Part shown: one piece after another, positions 7,486 to 16,769 of the stretch | How positions within the stretch are numbered: position 1 is the first letter of the stretch | How the letters are laid out: every line of letters begins with the position of its first letter | NCBI RefSeq assembly: GCF_001428485.1 | Contig: NZ_LMHS01000001.1 | Span: 789,769 to 853,768, forward strand | Reading direction: 5' to 3' | Origin: Microbacterium sp. Root180 | Lineage (GTDB): Bacteria; Actinomycetota; Actinomycetes; Actinomycetales; Microbacteriaceae | DNA: 64,000 bases | The notes under the pieces: generated by a model | What the model saw: only the letters and a program-made list of their open reading frames with translations | Told to the model about the DNA's origin: nothing | Databases searched by the model: none | Position numbers and translations under genes: made by a program

Positions 7486-9075
7486 TCAGTGGGTGTCTTC
7501 GGCCTCGATCTCGGTGCGGTCGCCCGACCACAGCGTGTGGAACGTGCCGGGCTTGTCGACGCGCTGGTAGGTGTGGGCGCCGAAGAAGTCGCGCTGGCCC
7601 TGCACCAGAGCGGCGGGGAGGCGCTTCGCACGGAGGCCGTCGTAGTAGGCCAGTGACGACGAGAACGCGGGGGCCGGGATGCCGGAGCCTGCGGCGATCT
7701 GGACGACGCGGCGCCAGGCGGCCTGCGCGCGTCCGAGGGCCTCGACGAAGTACGGCGCGGTGAGCAGGACGGGCAGTTCGGGGGTCGCGGCGTAGGCGTC
7801 GGCGATGCGGTTCAGGAACTGCGCGCGGATGATGCAGCCGCCGCGCCAGATCTTCGAGACGGCGCCGAGGTCGATCTGCCAGTCGTACTGGGCGGCTCCG
7901 GCGCGGATCTCGTCGAAGCCCTGCGAGTACGCGACGATCTTCGAGGCGTAGAGCGCGAGCCGGACGTCCTCGATGAACGCCTCGGCGTCGTCGACCGACA
8001 GGCCTTCGGCCGGGCCGGGCAGGTCGCCGGAGACGGCCCGCTGCTCGGGGTGGCTGGACAGCGACCGCGCGAACACGGCTTCGGCGATGCCGGAGACGGG
8101 AACGCCCAGGTCGAGGGCGGTCTGCACCGTCCACGCGCCGGTGCCCTTTGCGCCGGCCTGGTCGAGGATCACGTCGACCAGCGGAGCGCCGGTCTCGGCG
8201 TCGACCTGGCGCAGCACCTCGGCGGTGATCTCGATGAGGTAGGACTCGAGCTCGCCGCCGTTCCACTGGGCGAACACGTCGGCGATCTCGGCGGGGCTCT
8301 TGCCGGTGCCGCGGCGGATCAGATCGTAGGCCTCGGCGATGAGCTGCATGTCGGCGTACTCGATGCCGTTGTGCACCATCTTCACGAAATGGCCGGCGCC
8401 GTCGTGGCCGATGTGCGTGACGCACGGCTCGCCCTCGGCGACGGCGGCGATCGAGCGCAGAATCGGTCCGAGCGTGACCCAGGACTCGTCCGAGCCGCCG
8501 GGCATGATCGACGGGCCGTTGAGCGCCCCTTCCTCCCCGCCGGAGATGCCGGCGCCGACGAAGTTGATGCCCGTCTCGCGGACGGCCTTCTCGCGGCGGA
8601 TCGTGTCGGTGAACAGCGCATTGCCGCCGTCGACGATGATGTCGCCCGGCTCGAACACGTCCACGAGCGCGTCGATGACGGCATCCGTGCCGCGGCCCGC
8701 CTTGACCATGATGATCGCGGTGCGCGGCTTGTGCAGCGACGCGGCGAACTCCTCGTACGAGAACGCGGGCACGAATTCGGCCTCGGGGTGCTCCGCGAGC
8801 AGCGTGTCGGTCTTCTCGTGACTGCGGTTGTAGATCGCGACCGTGTTGCCCTCGCGGCTCGCGAGGTTGCGGGCGAGGTTGGACCCCATCACCGCCAGGC
8901 CGACGACGCCGATGTTCGCGCGGGCAGCGGAGGCCCCGTCGGGGCCGGTGGGCTCGGGGATCGGGCGCGAGACTTCCTCGGGGCGCGGCGCCCCTTCGTG
9001 CTCGCGCGTCGAACCGGGCTGGTCGTCGCGATCGGACGAGATGTTCGTCTGCGCCGAGGGGTCGCTCTGAGACAC
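7486..9075 (-). CDS. gnd: 6-phosphogluconate dehydrogenase, decarboxylating
   Basis: Converts 6-phosphogluconate to ribulose 5-phosphate and CO2 with NADPH formation (oxidative pentose phosphate pathway, cytosol). The 529-aa product has the nucleotide-binding GVVGLAVMGSN near 57-67, the YNRS segment typical of NADP use, the substrate loop GISGGEEGALNGPS and the catalytic region FVKMVHNGIEY. The GTG start is supported by AGGAG six nt upstream. The first 50 or so residues are polar, proline-rich and outside the known fold; typical enzymes are about 470-485 aa. The gene is monocistronic, with terminator hairpin 7438-7467 downstream. Confidence 0.95.
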   Translation of the reverse strand: MSQSDPSAQTNISSDRDDQPGSTREHEGAPRPEEVSRPIPEPTGPDGASAARANIGVVGLAVMGSNLARNLASREGNTVAIYNRSHEKTDTLLAEHPEAEFVPAFSYEEFAASLHKPRTAIIMVKAGRGTDAVIDALVDVFEPGDIIVDGGNALFTDTIRREKAVRETGINFVGAGISGGEEGALNGPSIMPGGSDESWVTLGPILRSIAAVAEGEPCVTHIGHDGAGHFVKMVHNGIEYADMQLIAEAYDLIRRGTGKSPAEIADVFAQWNGGELESYLIEITAEVLRQVDAETGAPLVDVILDQAGAKGTGAWTVQTALDLGVPVSGIAEAVFARSLSSHPEQRAVSGDLPGPAEGLSVDDAEAFIEDVRLALYASKIVAYSQGFDEIRAGAAQYDWQIDLGAVSKIWRGGCIIRAQFLNRIADAYAATPELPVLLTAPYFVEALGRAQAAWRRVVQIAAGSGIPAPAFSSSLAYYDGLRAKRLPAALVQGQRDFFGAHTYQRVDKPGTFHTLWSGDRTEIEAEDTH

Positions 9076-9193
9076 ACGCACTCCTGGAGTTCGAGAAGGG
9101 GAGGGTTCCAGCCTAGAGTCTGGCCCGTCCGTGTTACACGCCCGTAGCGCGCTTCTCACCGCCGTGCGCGGTCGGATGTGAGGCGGAGAGGCC

Positions 9194-9316
9194 TCAGTCC
9201 TTGCGGTAGCTCGCGCGGCCCATCGACCAGAACGCGCCGATCGTCAGCAGACCGCCGACCGCGGCCATCGCCCCGATCAGCCAGAGCAGCGCGTGAGACA
9301 GAAAGCCGTATTCCAT
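9194..9316 (-). CDS. small single-span membrane protein (40 aa)
   Basis: A 40-residue product with one hydrophobic helix (about 8-30) and a basic C-terminus (SMGRASYRKD). Start ATG 9316 has GGAGG at good spacing. A TAGGAT -10 box lies roughly 40 nt upstream, divergent from the rplY promoter. I recognise no family; function unknown. Conserved SD, compact helix and positive-inside tail make it a likely genuine gene. Confidence 0.6.
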   Translation of the reverse strand: MEYGFLSHALLWLIGAMAAVGGLLTIGAFWSMGRASYRKD

Positions 9317-9369
9317 CGGGTCCTCCAGGGGTCGATCGGGTGCGTTCCTCATCCTATTCGGCCCCCTGG

Positions 9370-9375
9370 TAGACT
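9370..9375 (+). promoter_or_regulatory. -10 box of rplY, long leader
   Basis: TAGACT, the recurrent -10 sequence of this genome. It would give an untranslated leader of about 190 nt before the rplY ATG, unlike the many leaderless genes here. Confidence 0.5.
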
Positions 9376-9395
9376 CGTACCCGAACTTCGGCGAG

Positions 9396-9436
9396 GGATG
9401 CCTCGCACCGGCCGGTTTCGGCGGGGTGCGGCATCC
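9396..9436 (+). promoter_or_regulatory. hairpin in rplY leader built on GGATGC/GCATCC
   Basis: GGATGC and CGCACC (separated by CT) pair with GGTGCG-GCATCC, a 12-bp stem with a GC-rich loop, shortly after the inferred transcript start. It could be an attenuator or autogenous L25 leader. No established actinobacterial leader of this shape is known to me. Confidence 0.4.
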
Positions 9437-9569
9437 GTGATCGACGCAGTGGAGCAGGCCCACGGCTTTCCTCACGCGTTCGCGTTCGAGTTGAAACACC
9501 CCACATACCTGGGCCCGCCACACGCGCGGACCCGCGATCAGAACGGGCTCACGCCCGCGAGGAGAAACC

Positions 9570-10214
9570 ATGTCGACCGAGACCGACACCAAGGTCCACG
9601 CCGAGATCCGCGAGAACTTCGGAAAGGGATACGCCCGCCGCCTCCGCGCCGCCGGCAAGATCCCCGCCGTCATCTACGGTCACGGCACCGAGCCCGTCCA
9701 CGTCGCCCTCCCGGGCCACCAGATCGCGCTGCTCATCCGCCGCGCGAACGTCGTGCTCGAGCTCGACGTCAACGGCACCCACCAGCTCACGCTGGTCAAG
9801 GACGTCCAGAAGGACCCCGTGCACCAGGTCATCGAGCACATCGACCTCCTCGTCGTGAAGAAGGGCGAGAAGATCCAGGTCGACGTCCCGATCACGGTCA
9901 CCGGCGAGCCCGCCCCCGGCACGATCGCCGCCCAGGACGCCAACACCGTCCTGCTCGAGGTCGAGGCCACGCACATCCCCGAGCGCATCGAGCTCGACGT
10001 CGAGGGACTCGAGGAGGGCACGCACATCACCGCCGCCGACCTCACGCTCCCCAAGGGCGCCTCGCTCGCGGTCGACCCCGAGACCCTGATCATCGCGATC
10101 TCCGTCCCGTCGGCCACGCTCGCCGCCGAGGACGAGATCGCCGCTGCCGACGCCGAGGTCGCCGCCGAGCAGGCCGAGGAGGCCGAGGAGGCCAAGGAGG
10201 CCGAGTCCGAGTAA
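9570..10214 (+). CDS. rplY: 50S ribosomal protein L25/general stress protein Ctc
   Basis: Binds 5S rRNA in the large ribosomal subunit. The 214-aa long form has the N-terminal L25 beta-barrel (about 1-95), the TL5/Ctc C-terminal domain (about 100-185) and an acidic, alanine-rich tail of Glu/Ala repeats after about 185. ATG follows GAGGAG. It lies upstream of pth, the usual actinobacterial pairing. A hairpin terminator lies between the two genes, so pth may rely on read-through or its own promoter. Confidence 0.95.
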   Translation: MSTETDTKVHAEIRENFGKGYARRLRAAGKIPAVIYGHGTEPVHVALPGHQIALLIRRANVVLELDVNGTHQLTLVKDVQKDPVHQVIEHIDLLVVKKGEKIQVDVPITVTGEPAPGTIAAQDANTVLLEVEATHIPERIELDVEGLEEGTHITAADLTLPKGASLAVDPETLIIAISVPSATLAAEDEIAAADAEVAAEQAEEAEEAKEAESE

Positions 10215-10234
10215 GGGCTCACCGCAGCATCCGT

Positions 10235-10270
10235 CGAAGCCCGTCCCCGATACTGAAGGGACGGGCTTCG
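10235..10270 (+). terminator. hairpin terminator between rplY and pth
   Basis: Perfect 13-bp stem CGAAGCCCGTCCC / GGGACGGGCTTCG with a 10-nt loop, followed by TCGTCG. It closely resembles the terminator at 7438. Confidence 0.75.
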
Positions 10271-10293
10271 TCGTCGGAAGGGACAGGCAGCAC

Positions 10294-10878
10294 ATGGCAG
10301 AGGCGTGGCTGATCGTCGGTCTGGGCAACCCCGGACCCCGTTACGAGCTCACCCGGCACAACGTGGGCCAGCTCGTGGTCGACGAGCTCGCGGCGCGTCG
10401 CGGCGAGTCGTTCCGCGCGCACAAGGCGAACGCGCGCGTCGTCGAGACGTGGCTGCGTCCCGGGGCGGCGAAGCTGATCCTGGCCAAGCCGAACACGTTC
10501 ATGAACGTGTCGGGGGGTCCGGTGGCCGGACTCGCCAGCTTCTACGGCGTCGATCCCGCGCGCGTCGTGGTCGTGCACGACGAGCTCGACATTCCCTTCG
10601 ACACCATCAAGCTGAAGACGGGCGGCGGGCACGGCGGTCACAACGGCGTCCGCGACGTCGCGAAGGCTCTGGATTCGGCGGAGTTCGCCCGCGTCCGCGT
10701 GGGGATCGGTCGTCCGCCCGGCCGGCAGGACCCGGCGGACTGGGTGCTCGATCCGTTCGGCGCGAGCGAGCGCAAGAACCTCCCGATCCTGCTGGCGGAT
10801 GCTGCGGACGCTGTCGAGCAGCTCGTTAGCGACGGACTCGTCGCCGCGCAGCAGAAGCACCACGCGCCGCGGGCCTGA
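10294..10878 (+). CDS. pth: peptidyl-tRNA hydrolase
   Basis: Releases peptides from prematurely dissociated peptidyl-tRNA, recycling tRNA in the cytosol. The 194-aa product shows [17 protein letters not shown] with catalytic His22, Asn12, NTFMNVSG (Asn71), HDELDI (Asp96) and [11 protein letters not shown], the full set of Pth active-site motifs. It sits between rplY and, two genes on, mfd, as in many actinobacteria. Confidence 0.96.
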   Translation: MAEAWLIVGLGNPGPRYELTRHNVGQLVVDELAARRGESFRAHKANARVVETWLRPGAAKLILAKPNTFMNVSGGPVAGLASFYGVDPARVVVVHDELDIPFDTIKLKTGGGHGGHNGVRDVAKALDSAEFARVRVGIGRPPGRQDPADWVLDPFGASERKNLPILLADAADAVEQLVSDGLVAAQQKHHAPRA

Positions 10879-10911
10879 CCGGCGCGGGCGGGCACGGTCA
10901 GGTCGGGCGGG

Positions 10912-11547
10912 TCAGCCTCCGATGCTGGATCCGGCGGCGTAGCCCGCGCTGAGGAAGCCCTGGAGCACGACGAAGAAGAGCACCGGCCCGAGCGCGGCGA
11001 TCACCACCGCCGCGATGGCGAAGCCGCGGCCGCGATCCTTCACCATCGCGATCACGCCCTGCACGAGGGCCCACAGGCCGAGCGCCGTGCCGACCCAGAA
11101 GGCCACCTCGGCCAGGAGGACCGAGTCGCGGACCGGCGCGAGCGCCGCCCACTCGAAGTCGCCCCCGCGGGGCATGAGGGCGATCTCGCGCCCCGTCCCC
11201 ACTCCGATGGCGAAGGCGGCGACGGCGGCTACGAGCGCCGCCCCGACGGTCGCGATGACGGCGACGACCAGCGCCACCACGCCGAGGCCGCGACCCATGG
11301 GTCGAGCGGCGGCGCGGGCCGATCCGTAGCCGGGAGCTGATCCCGGCGGCCGCTGCGCACCCGGCGCATAGCCGGCAGGCGGCGCGTAGCCCGCGGGCAT
11401 CGCGTAGGCCTGCGCCGGGGGAGCGGTCGGGGTTCCGAAGGGCGGTGCGCTCGGTGCGGCCCACCCACTGGGGGCCGGCGGCGCCTCGGCTGCCGGAGGC
11501 TGTGCGTGCGGGGGCTGCGGGTTCGTCTGCTCGGCGGGGTCGCTCAC
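10912..11547 (-). CDS. proline-rich multi-pass membrane protein
   Basis: Hypothetical protein of 211 aa. The N-terminal 90 residues are Pro/Ala/Gly-rich with repeated AGYAP units and presumably disordered and cytoplasmic. Then follow three or four hydrophobic segments (about 88-112, 132-155, 168-195). This tail-plus-helices design is common among actinobacterial DUF4190-like proteins, but I cannot assign a family with certainty. The GTG start follows TAGGAT-GAGCGC and is probably leaderless. It is divergent from mfd. Confidence 0.75.
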   Translation of the reverse strand: MSDPAEQTNPQPPHAQPPAAEAPPAPSGWAAPSAPPFGTPTAPPAQAYAMPAGYAPPAGYAPGAQRPPGSAPGYGSARAAARPMGRGLGVVALVVAVIATVGAALVAAVAAFAIGVGTGREIALMPRGGDFEWAALAPVRDSVLLAEVAFWVGTALGLWALVQGVIAMVKDRGRGFAIAAVVIAALGPVLFFVVLQGFLSAGYAAGSSIGG

Positions 11548-11553
11548 GCGCTC

Positions 11554-11559
11554 ATCCTA
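11554..11559 (-). promoter_or_regulatory. -10 box of membrane protein gene (leaderless)
   Basis: TAGGAT, 6-nt spacer, GTG at 11547. Confidence 0.55.
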
Positions 11560-11674
11560 CGAGGCGTCCGACGCCCGCCCCACGTGCCGTTCGGCTCCGT
11601 CACTCCGACCTTTCGAGGTCGTCTCGGTGTCGGCTCGGCGCCCGCGACGAGCCTCGCGTGTCGGCGGTACCGCA

Positions 11675-11680
11675 TAGACT
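11675..11680 (+). promoter_or_regulatory. -10 box of mfd (leaderless)
   Basis: TAGACT-CGTCCG-GTG; no Shine-Dalgarno is possible on such a transcript. Confidence 0.6.
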
Positions 11681-11686
11681 CGTCCG

Positions 11687-14600
11687 GTGACAGTTCCCGG
11701 GATCGTGCGCGCCCTCGAACAGGCCTCGTCGTTCCAGGATGCCGCGGCCGCCGCATCCGTCGACGGCGACTTCTCCCTCGTGGAGGGCCTCGACGCCCCA
11801 CTGCTGGCCGCCCTGCTCGAGAGGCGCCGCGCCGCAGGAAGGCCCCCGGCGATCCTCCTGATCACGCCGACCGGGCGTCGAGCCGAGTCGATCGGGCCGG
11901 CCTTGGGCGCACTGCTCCCCGGAGCCGAGGTGCTGCACTTCCCGGCGTGGGAGACGCTGCCGCACGAGCGTCTCAGTCCGAGCCCCGAGATCGTCGGGAA
12001 CCGACTGGAGGTCCTCGGCCGTGTCGGCCGCTGGTCGGGCGAGACACCGCTCGTCGTCACCGCATCGGTGCGGGGCGCGATCCAGCCGCTCGCGGCGGGA
12101 TTGACCGACGTTGCGCCCATCGATCTCGCGGTGGGCGAGCGTGGCCACGAACTGGGCGACGTCGTCCTCCGGCTGGTCGAGCTGGCCTACCACCGCGTCG
12201 ACATGGTGTCGCGCCGGGGCGAGTTCGCGGTGCGTGGCGGCATCCTCGACATCTTCCCGCCGACGGCGGCCCACCCCTACCGCATCGAGTTCTTCGGCGA
12301 CGAGGTCGACCAGATCCGGGCGTTCTCCGTCGCCGATCAGCGCTCCCTGCCCGGTGAGGTGCGCGAGGTCTCGCTCATCGCGAGCCGTGAACTGCTGCTC
12401 ACCGAGGCGGTGCGCGGGCGCGCCCGGCAGCTCAAGGACGAGTTCCCCAGCCTCGCCGGCATGCTCGAGCGGATGTCGGAGGGCATCCCGGTCGAGGGCA
12501 TGGAGTCGCTGCTGCCCGCTGTCTCCGACCGCCTTGTGACCCTCGTGGACTATCTGCCCGAGGGCTCCGCGGTCGCGCTGGTCGATCCCGAGCGCGCTGT
12601 GGCGCGTGCCATCACGCTCGGCGAGACGAACCGCGAGTTCCTCGAGGCTGCGTGGAGCGCCGCCACCGCGGGTGCCAGCACTCCCATCGATCTGGGCGCG
12701 GGCGACTTCCTCACGCTCCCCGCGCTCCGCGAGGCGGCTCGTGCGCGACGACAGGTGTGGTGGTCGCTGAGCGCCTTCGACTCGGGAGAGGCGGATGCCG
12801 CCGCCGAGGGACTCCTCGACATCGACAGCGCCCTCGAGGCCGCCGCCGCGATCCGTGTGCCCGGGACAGCAGTGCCCTCGTTCCACGGCAACGTCGACGG
12901 CGCGACCGAGCACGTGGGCGCCCTCCTCGCCGACGGCTGGCGTGTCGTGGTCGCGGCATCCGGAACGGGTCTCGTCGAGCGCGCACGCGACGTGCTCGCC
13001 GAACGAGGGATCGCCGCGCGCAAGGTCGGCGACATCCACTCGGCGCCTGAACCCGGTGTGGCCCACCTCGTGACCTCGGTGCTGGAGCGCGGCTTCGAAG
13101 CGGCGGACGCGAAGCTCGCCGTCCTCACCGAGACCGAGTTCTACGGCCGCACGATCGGCGGCGACCAGCGCGTCGTGAAGAAGCTCGCCTCGCGGCGCAA
13201 GAACGTCGTCGACCCGATCCAGCTCAAGGCCGGCGACCACGTCGTGCACGTGACCCATGGCATCGGCCGGTTCGTCGAACTCCAGCAGCGCGAGGTGTCC
13301 AGCGGTGGGCGCAACCCGGTCAAGAGCGTGCGCGAATACCTCGTGATCGAATACGCCCCGTCCAAGCGCGGCTTCCCGGGCGACAAGCTGCTGGTCCCCA
13401 CCGACCAGCTCGATCTCCTCTCCCGCTACGTCGGCGGAGAGGCGCCCGCGCTGTCCAAGATGGGCGGCAGCGACTGGGCGGCGGCGAAGGGCCGTGCGCG
13501 CAAGGCCGTGCGCGACATCGCCGTCGAGCTGGTGAAGCTCTACTCCGCGCGCATGGCCGCAAAGGGCTACGCCTTCGGACCCGACACGCCCTGGCAGCGC
13601 GAGCTCGAGGAGGCGTTCCCTTTCGCCGAGACCCCCGACCAGCTGCAGACGATCGACGAGGTCAAGGCCGACATGGAGAAGCCGGTGCCGATGGACCGGC
13701 TCCTGTCGGGCGACGTCGGGTTCGGCAAGACCGAGGTCGCCGTGCGCGCGTCGTTCAAGGCGATCCAGGAGGGCAAGCAGGTCGCGATGCTGGTGCCGAC
13801 CACCCTGCTGGTCAAGCAGCACATCGAGACGTTCACCGAGCGGTTCGCAGGCTTCCCCGTCAAGGTGAAGGCGCTCTCCCGCTTCCAGACCGACAAGCAG
13901 GCGCGCGAGGTCGTCGCGGGCCTTGCCGACGGCACGGTCGACATGGTGATCGGCACCCACCGCATCCTCACCGAGAAGGTGCTGTTCAAAGACCTCGGAC
14001 TCATGATCATCGACGAGGAGCAGCGATTCGGCGTCGAGCACAAGGACACCCTCAAGAAGCTCAAGACCAACGTCGACATCCTCGCGATGAGCGCGACTCC
14101 GATCCCGCGCACCCTCGAGATGGCCGTCACCGGCATCCGCGAGATGTCGACGCTGCAGACGCCGCCGGAGGACCGGCATCCGATCCTCACGTTCGTCGGG
14201 CCTCGCAACGACAAGCAGATCGCCGCGGCGATCCGGCGTGAACTGCTGCGCGAGGGACAGATCTTCTACGTGCACAACCGGGTGCAGTCCATCCAGCGCA
14301 TCGCCACGGACCTGGCCGAGCTCGTGCCCGAGGCGCGCATCGCCGTGGCGCACGGCCAGATGGGGGAGCATCAGCTGGAGCAGGTCGTCGACGACTTCTG
14401 GGAGCGCAGAGCCGACGTGCTGGTCTCGACCACGATCATCGAGACCGGCCTCGACATCGCCAACGCCAACACGATCATCATCGACCGTGCCGACAAGTAC
14501 GGCCTCTCGCAGCTGCATCAGCTGCGCGGTCGCGTCGGCCGTGCGCGCGAGCGGGCGTACGCGTACTTCCTCTACGACGAGCTCAAGCCGCTGAGCGAGA

Positions 14601-15310
14601 CCGCGGCCGATCGCCTCGAGACGATCGCGGTCAACAACGACCTCGGCAGCGGCATACAGGTCGCCCTGAAGGACCTCGAGATCCGCGGCGCCGGCAACCT
14701 GCTCGGCGCCGAGCAGGCGGGGCACATCGCGGGCGTCGGCTTCGACCTGTACCTGCGGATGATCGGCGAGGCGGTCTCGGCGTTCCGCGGCGACGACGTC
14801 GAAGGACCGGCGGAGCTCCGGCTCGAGCTGCCCGTGCAGGCGCGCATCCCCGATTCGTACATCGACAGCGAGCGGCTGCGCCTCGAGGCTTACCAGAAGC
14901 TGTCGGCCGCGGCATCCGTCACCGCAAAGGACGATGCGCTCGACCTCGTCGTCGAGGAGCTCAGCGACCGCTACGGCGAACCCCCCGCCGACGTCGAGGG
15001 GCTGCTCGCCGTGGCGCGCCTGCGACGCCGCGCCGCCCAGACCGGACTCACCGACGTGGTCGCGATGGGACCGAACCTCCGCATAGCGCCCGCCCACCTC
15101 CCCGACTCGATGCGGGTGCGGCTGCAGCGGCTGTACCCGAAGGCGAAGCTGCTCTCGGGCGGCGACGCGCTCGTGGTGCCGCTGCCGACAGCCGGCGGGG
15201 AGGCTCTGGCCGATGCCGATCTCATCGCGTGGGTGCGCCAGCTGCTCGACCAGCTCTGGCCGGAGAAGAAGGCCGAGGCACCGGCGGCCGACGGCGCACC
15301 GACGCCCTGA
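11687..15310 (+). CDS. mfd: transcription-repair coupling factor
   Basis: ATP-dependent translocase that removes stalled RNA polymerase and recruits UvrA. The 1207-aa product has the usual order: UvrB-like N-terminal module (about 20-350), CarD-like RNA-polymerase interaction domain (about 510-580), RecG-like helicase lobes with P-loop GDVGFGKTE near 675 and IIDEEQ near 780, and a C-terminal TRCF domain. The length is normal for the family. The start is defined by TAGACT-CGTCCG-GTG and is leaderless. Many rare Asp GAT and Ala GCA codons here coincide with the CGGATGCC/GGCATCCG octamer. Confidence 0.97.
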   Translation: MTVPGIVRALEQASSFQDAAAAASVDGDFSLVEGLDAPLLAALLERRRAAGRPPAILLITPTGRRAESIGPALGALLPGAEVLHFPAWETLPHERLSPSPEIVGNRLEVLGRVGRWSGETPLVVTASVRGAIQPLAAGLTDVAPIDLAVGERGHELGDVVLRLVELAYHRVDMVSRRGEFAVRGGILDIFPPTAAHPYRIEFFGDEVDQIRAFSVADQRSLPGEVREVSLIASRELLLTEAVRGRARQLKDEFPSLAGMLERMSEGIPVEGMESLLPAVSDRLVTLVDYLPEGSAVALVDPERAVARAITLGETNREFLEAAWSAATAGASTPIDLGAGDFLTLPALREAARARRQVWWSLSAFDSGEADAAAEGLLDIDSALEAAAAIRVPGTAVPSFHGNVDGATEHVGALLADGWRVVVAASGTGLVERARDVLAERGIAARKVGDIHSAPEPGVAHLVTSVLERGFEAADAKLAVLTETEFYGRTIGGDQRVVKKLASRRKNVVDPIQLKAGDHVVHVTHGIGRFVELQQREVSSGGRNPVKSVREYLVIEYAPSKRGFPGDKLLVPTDQLDLLSRYVGGEAPALSKMGGSDWAAAKGRARKAVRDIAVELVKLYSARMAAKGYAFGPDTPWQRELEEAFPFAETPDQLQTIDEVKADMEKPVPMDRLLSGDVGFGKTEVAVRASFKAIQEGKQVAMLVPTTLLVKQHIETFTERFAGFPVKVKALSRFQTDKQAREVVAGLADGTVDMVIGTHRILTEKVLFKDLGLMIIDEEQRFGVEHKDTLKKLKTNVDILAMSATPIPRTLEMAVTGIREMSTLQTPPEDRHPILTFVGPRNDKQIAAAIRRELLREGQIFYVHNRVQSIQRIATDLAELVPEARIAVAHGQMGEHQLEQVVDDFWERRADVLVSTTIIETGLDIANANTIIIDRADKYGLSQLHQLRGRVGRARERAYAYFLYDELKPLSETAADRLETIAVNNDLGSGIQVALKDLEIRGAGNLLGAEQAGHIAGVGFDLYLRMIGEAVSAFRGDDVEGPAELRLELPVQARIPDSYIDSERLRLEAYQKLSAAASVTAKDDALDLVVEELSDRYGEPPADVEGLLAVARLRRRAAQTGLTDVVAMGPNLRIAPAHLPDSMRVRLQRLYPKAKLLSGGDALVVPLPTAGGEALADADLIAWVRQLLDQLWPEKKAEAPAADGAPTP

Positions 15311-15359
15311 CGGCCGACGCCCGTCGGGAGCGCCGTTGACCCGGCATCGTGCGATCGCC

Positions 15360-15365
15360 CACGAT
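15360..15365 (+). promoter_or_regulatory. putative -10 box of methyltransferase gene (leaderless)
   Basis: CACGAT-GAGGGG-ATG. It matches TANNNT weakly but has the exact 6-nt spacing seen elsewhere. Confidence 0.35.
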
Positions 15366-15371
15366 GAGGGG

Positions 15372-16124
15372 ATGATCGATCAGCAGCGGCTGTGGGACGA
15401 CGAGGTCGCCCAGGCGTACGACACCCCCGGCGAGGGCATGTTCGCCGACGACGTGCTCGGGCCGACCGTCGCGACCCTGGCCGAGCTGGCCGGTGGCGGC
15501 GCCGCGGTGGAGTTCGCCGTCGGAACCGGTCGCGTCGCGATCCCGCTGCACGAGGCCGGCGTGCCGGTGACCGGGATCGAGCTCTCCCACGCGATGATCG
15601 CGCGACTGCGCGAGAAGGTCGGTGAGGACGAGATCCCCGTCGTGCAGGGCGACATGGCCACCTCGTCGGTCGGCGAGGGATTCACGCTCGCCTACCTCGT
15701 CTTCAACACCATCTCGAACCTGCTGACGCAGGACGAGCAGATCGAGTGCTTCCACAACGCGGCTCGGCATCTCGTCCCCGGCGGGCGCTTCGTCGTGGAG
15801 CTGTGGGTGCCGCAGCTGCGCGCGCTCGCCCCCGGTCACGCCGGCACGGTCGAGGTCAGCCGGCCGGGCTACCTGCTGGTCGACACTGTCGACACCCTGA
15901 CGCAGCGGCTCACGTCCCATCACGTGCGGTTCGGCCCCGAGATCGCCGACGGTCGCGAGGCGCGCATCGGCCGCTCGCCCCACCGCTACATCTGGCCCAG
16001 CGAGCTGGATCTCATGGCACGTCTCGCAGGCTTCGCGCTCGAGAGCCGCTGGGCGGGCTGGCGGCGGGAGGAGTTCACCGGCGAGTCCACCGGCCACGTG
16101 TCGGTCTATCGGCTGACGGGCTGA
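15372..16124 (+). CDS. class I SAM-dependent methyltransferase
   Basis: A 250-aa Rossmann-type methyltransferase. Motif I is VEFAVGTGRVAIPL (about 40-55), followed by GIELSHAMI (motif II acidic residue) and VVQGDMAT (motif III). The later part is FVVELWVP and a C-terminal beta region. The substrate is not inferable from sequence. ATG 15372 fits both the domain start and a -10-like element 6 nt upstream. It follows mfd on the same strand and precedes the carbonic-anhydrase-like gene by 30 nt. Confidence 0.87.
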   Translation: MIDQQRLWDDEVAQAYDTPGEGMFADDVLGPTVATLAELAGGGAAVEFAVGTGRVAIPLHEAGVPVTGIELSHAMIARLREKVGEDEIPVVQGDMATSSVGEGFTLAYLVFNTISNLLTQDEQIECFHNAARHLVPGGRFVVELWVPQLRALAPGHAGTVEVSRPGYLLVDTVDTLTQRLTSHHVRFGPEIADGREARIGRSPHRYIWPSELDLMARLAGFALESRWAGWRREEFTGESTGHVSVYRLTG

Positions 16125-16154
16125 CGCGGACTACGCTGACGGGCAGGAGGAGCC

Positions 16155-16754
16155 ATGCGGTTCGAGCACCTCGGGGCCGAGCCCCGGATCCATCCCGACG
16201 CGGTGATCGCGCCGACGGCCGTGATCAGCGGTGACGTCCAGATCGGCGCGGACTGCCAGGTGCTGCACGGCGCGGTCATCACCGCGGAGGGCGGCGCCAT
16301 CACCCTGGGCCAGAACGTGATCGTCATGGAGAACGCGCTCATCCGGGCGACCGCGACCAACCCGGTCCACATCGGCGACCACGTGCTGGTGGGCCCGATG
16401 GCCAGCGTCTCGGGCGCGACGGTCGGCGACGAGGTGTTCCTGGCCACGGGCACGCGCGTGTTCAACGGCGCCCGCATCGGCGATCGCTGCGAAGTGCGCA
16501 TCAATGCCGTCGTGCATCTGCGCACCACGCTCCCGCCCGACACGGTCGTGCCGATCGCGTGGGTGGCGGTGGGCGACCCGCTGCAGATCCTCCCGCCGGA
16601 CCGGCACGAGGAGATCTGGGCCGCCCAGCGGGAGCTCGACTTCCCGGGCTACGTGTTCGGACTGGACCGCGAGACGCCCGACCTCATGGTGCAGCTGACA
16701 GAGAGGTACGGGCGCGGCCTGTCGCGCCACGCCGGGGACCGACGCGTCGACTGA
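16155..16754 (+). CDS. gamma-carbonic anhydrase/hexapeptide-repeat transferase family protein
   Basis: A left-handed beta-helix protein of 199 aa. Hexapeptide repeats run from about residue 10 to 150 (for example AVISGDVQIGADC and ASVSGATVGDEV), followed by a C-terminal helix. His residues at HIGDH and VVHL could be gamma-carbonic-anhydrase zinc ligands, but the family also includes acyltransferases, so enzymatic activity is uncertain. SD AGGAGG precedes the ATG. It is probably co-transcribed with the methyltransferase gene. Confidence 0.8.
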   Translation: MRFEHLGAEPRIHPDAVIAPTAVISGDVQIGADCQVLHGAVITAEGGAITLGQNVIVMENALIRATATNPVHIGDHVLVGPMASVSGATVGDEVFLATGTRVFNGARIGDRCEVRINAVVHLRTTLPPDTVVPIAWVAVGDPLQILPPDRHEEIWAAQRELDFPGYVFGLDRETPDLMVQLTERYGRGLSRHAGDRRVD

Positions 16755-16769
16755 GCGGACTTCGCGAAG

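Noticed and set aside
10874..10902. CCTGACC/GGTCAGG inverted repeat after pth
   Set aside because: Seven-bp stem with a long GC-rich loop and no tail; too weak to call a terminator.
11600..15097. 1165-codon frame opposite mfd
   Set aside because: Arg/Asp/Leu/His-rich translation typical of antisense frames in high-GC genes; mfd on the plus strand is unambiguous.
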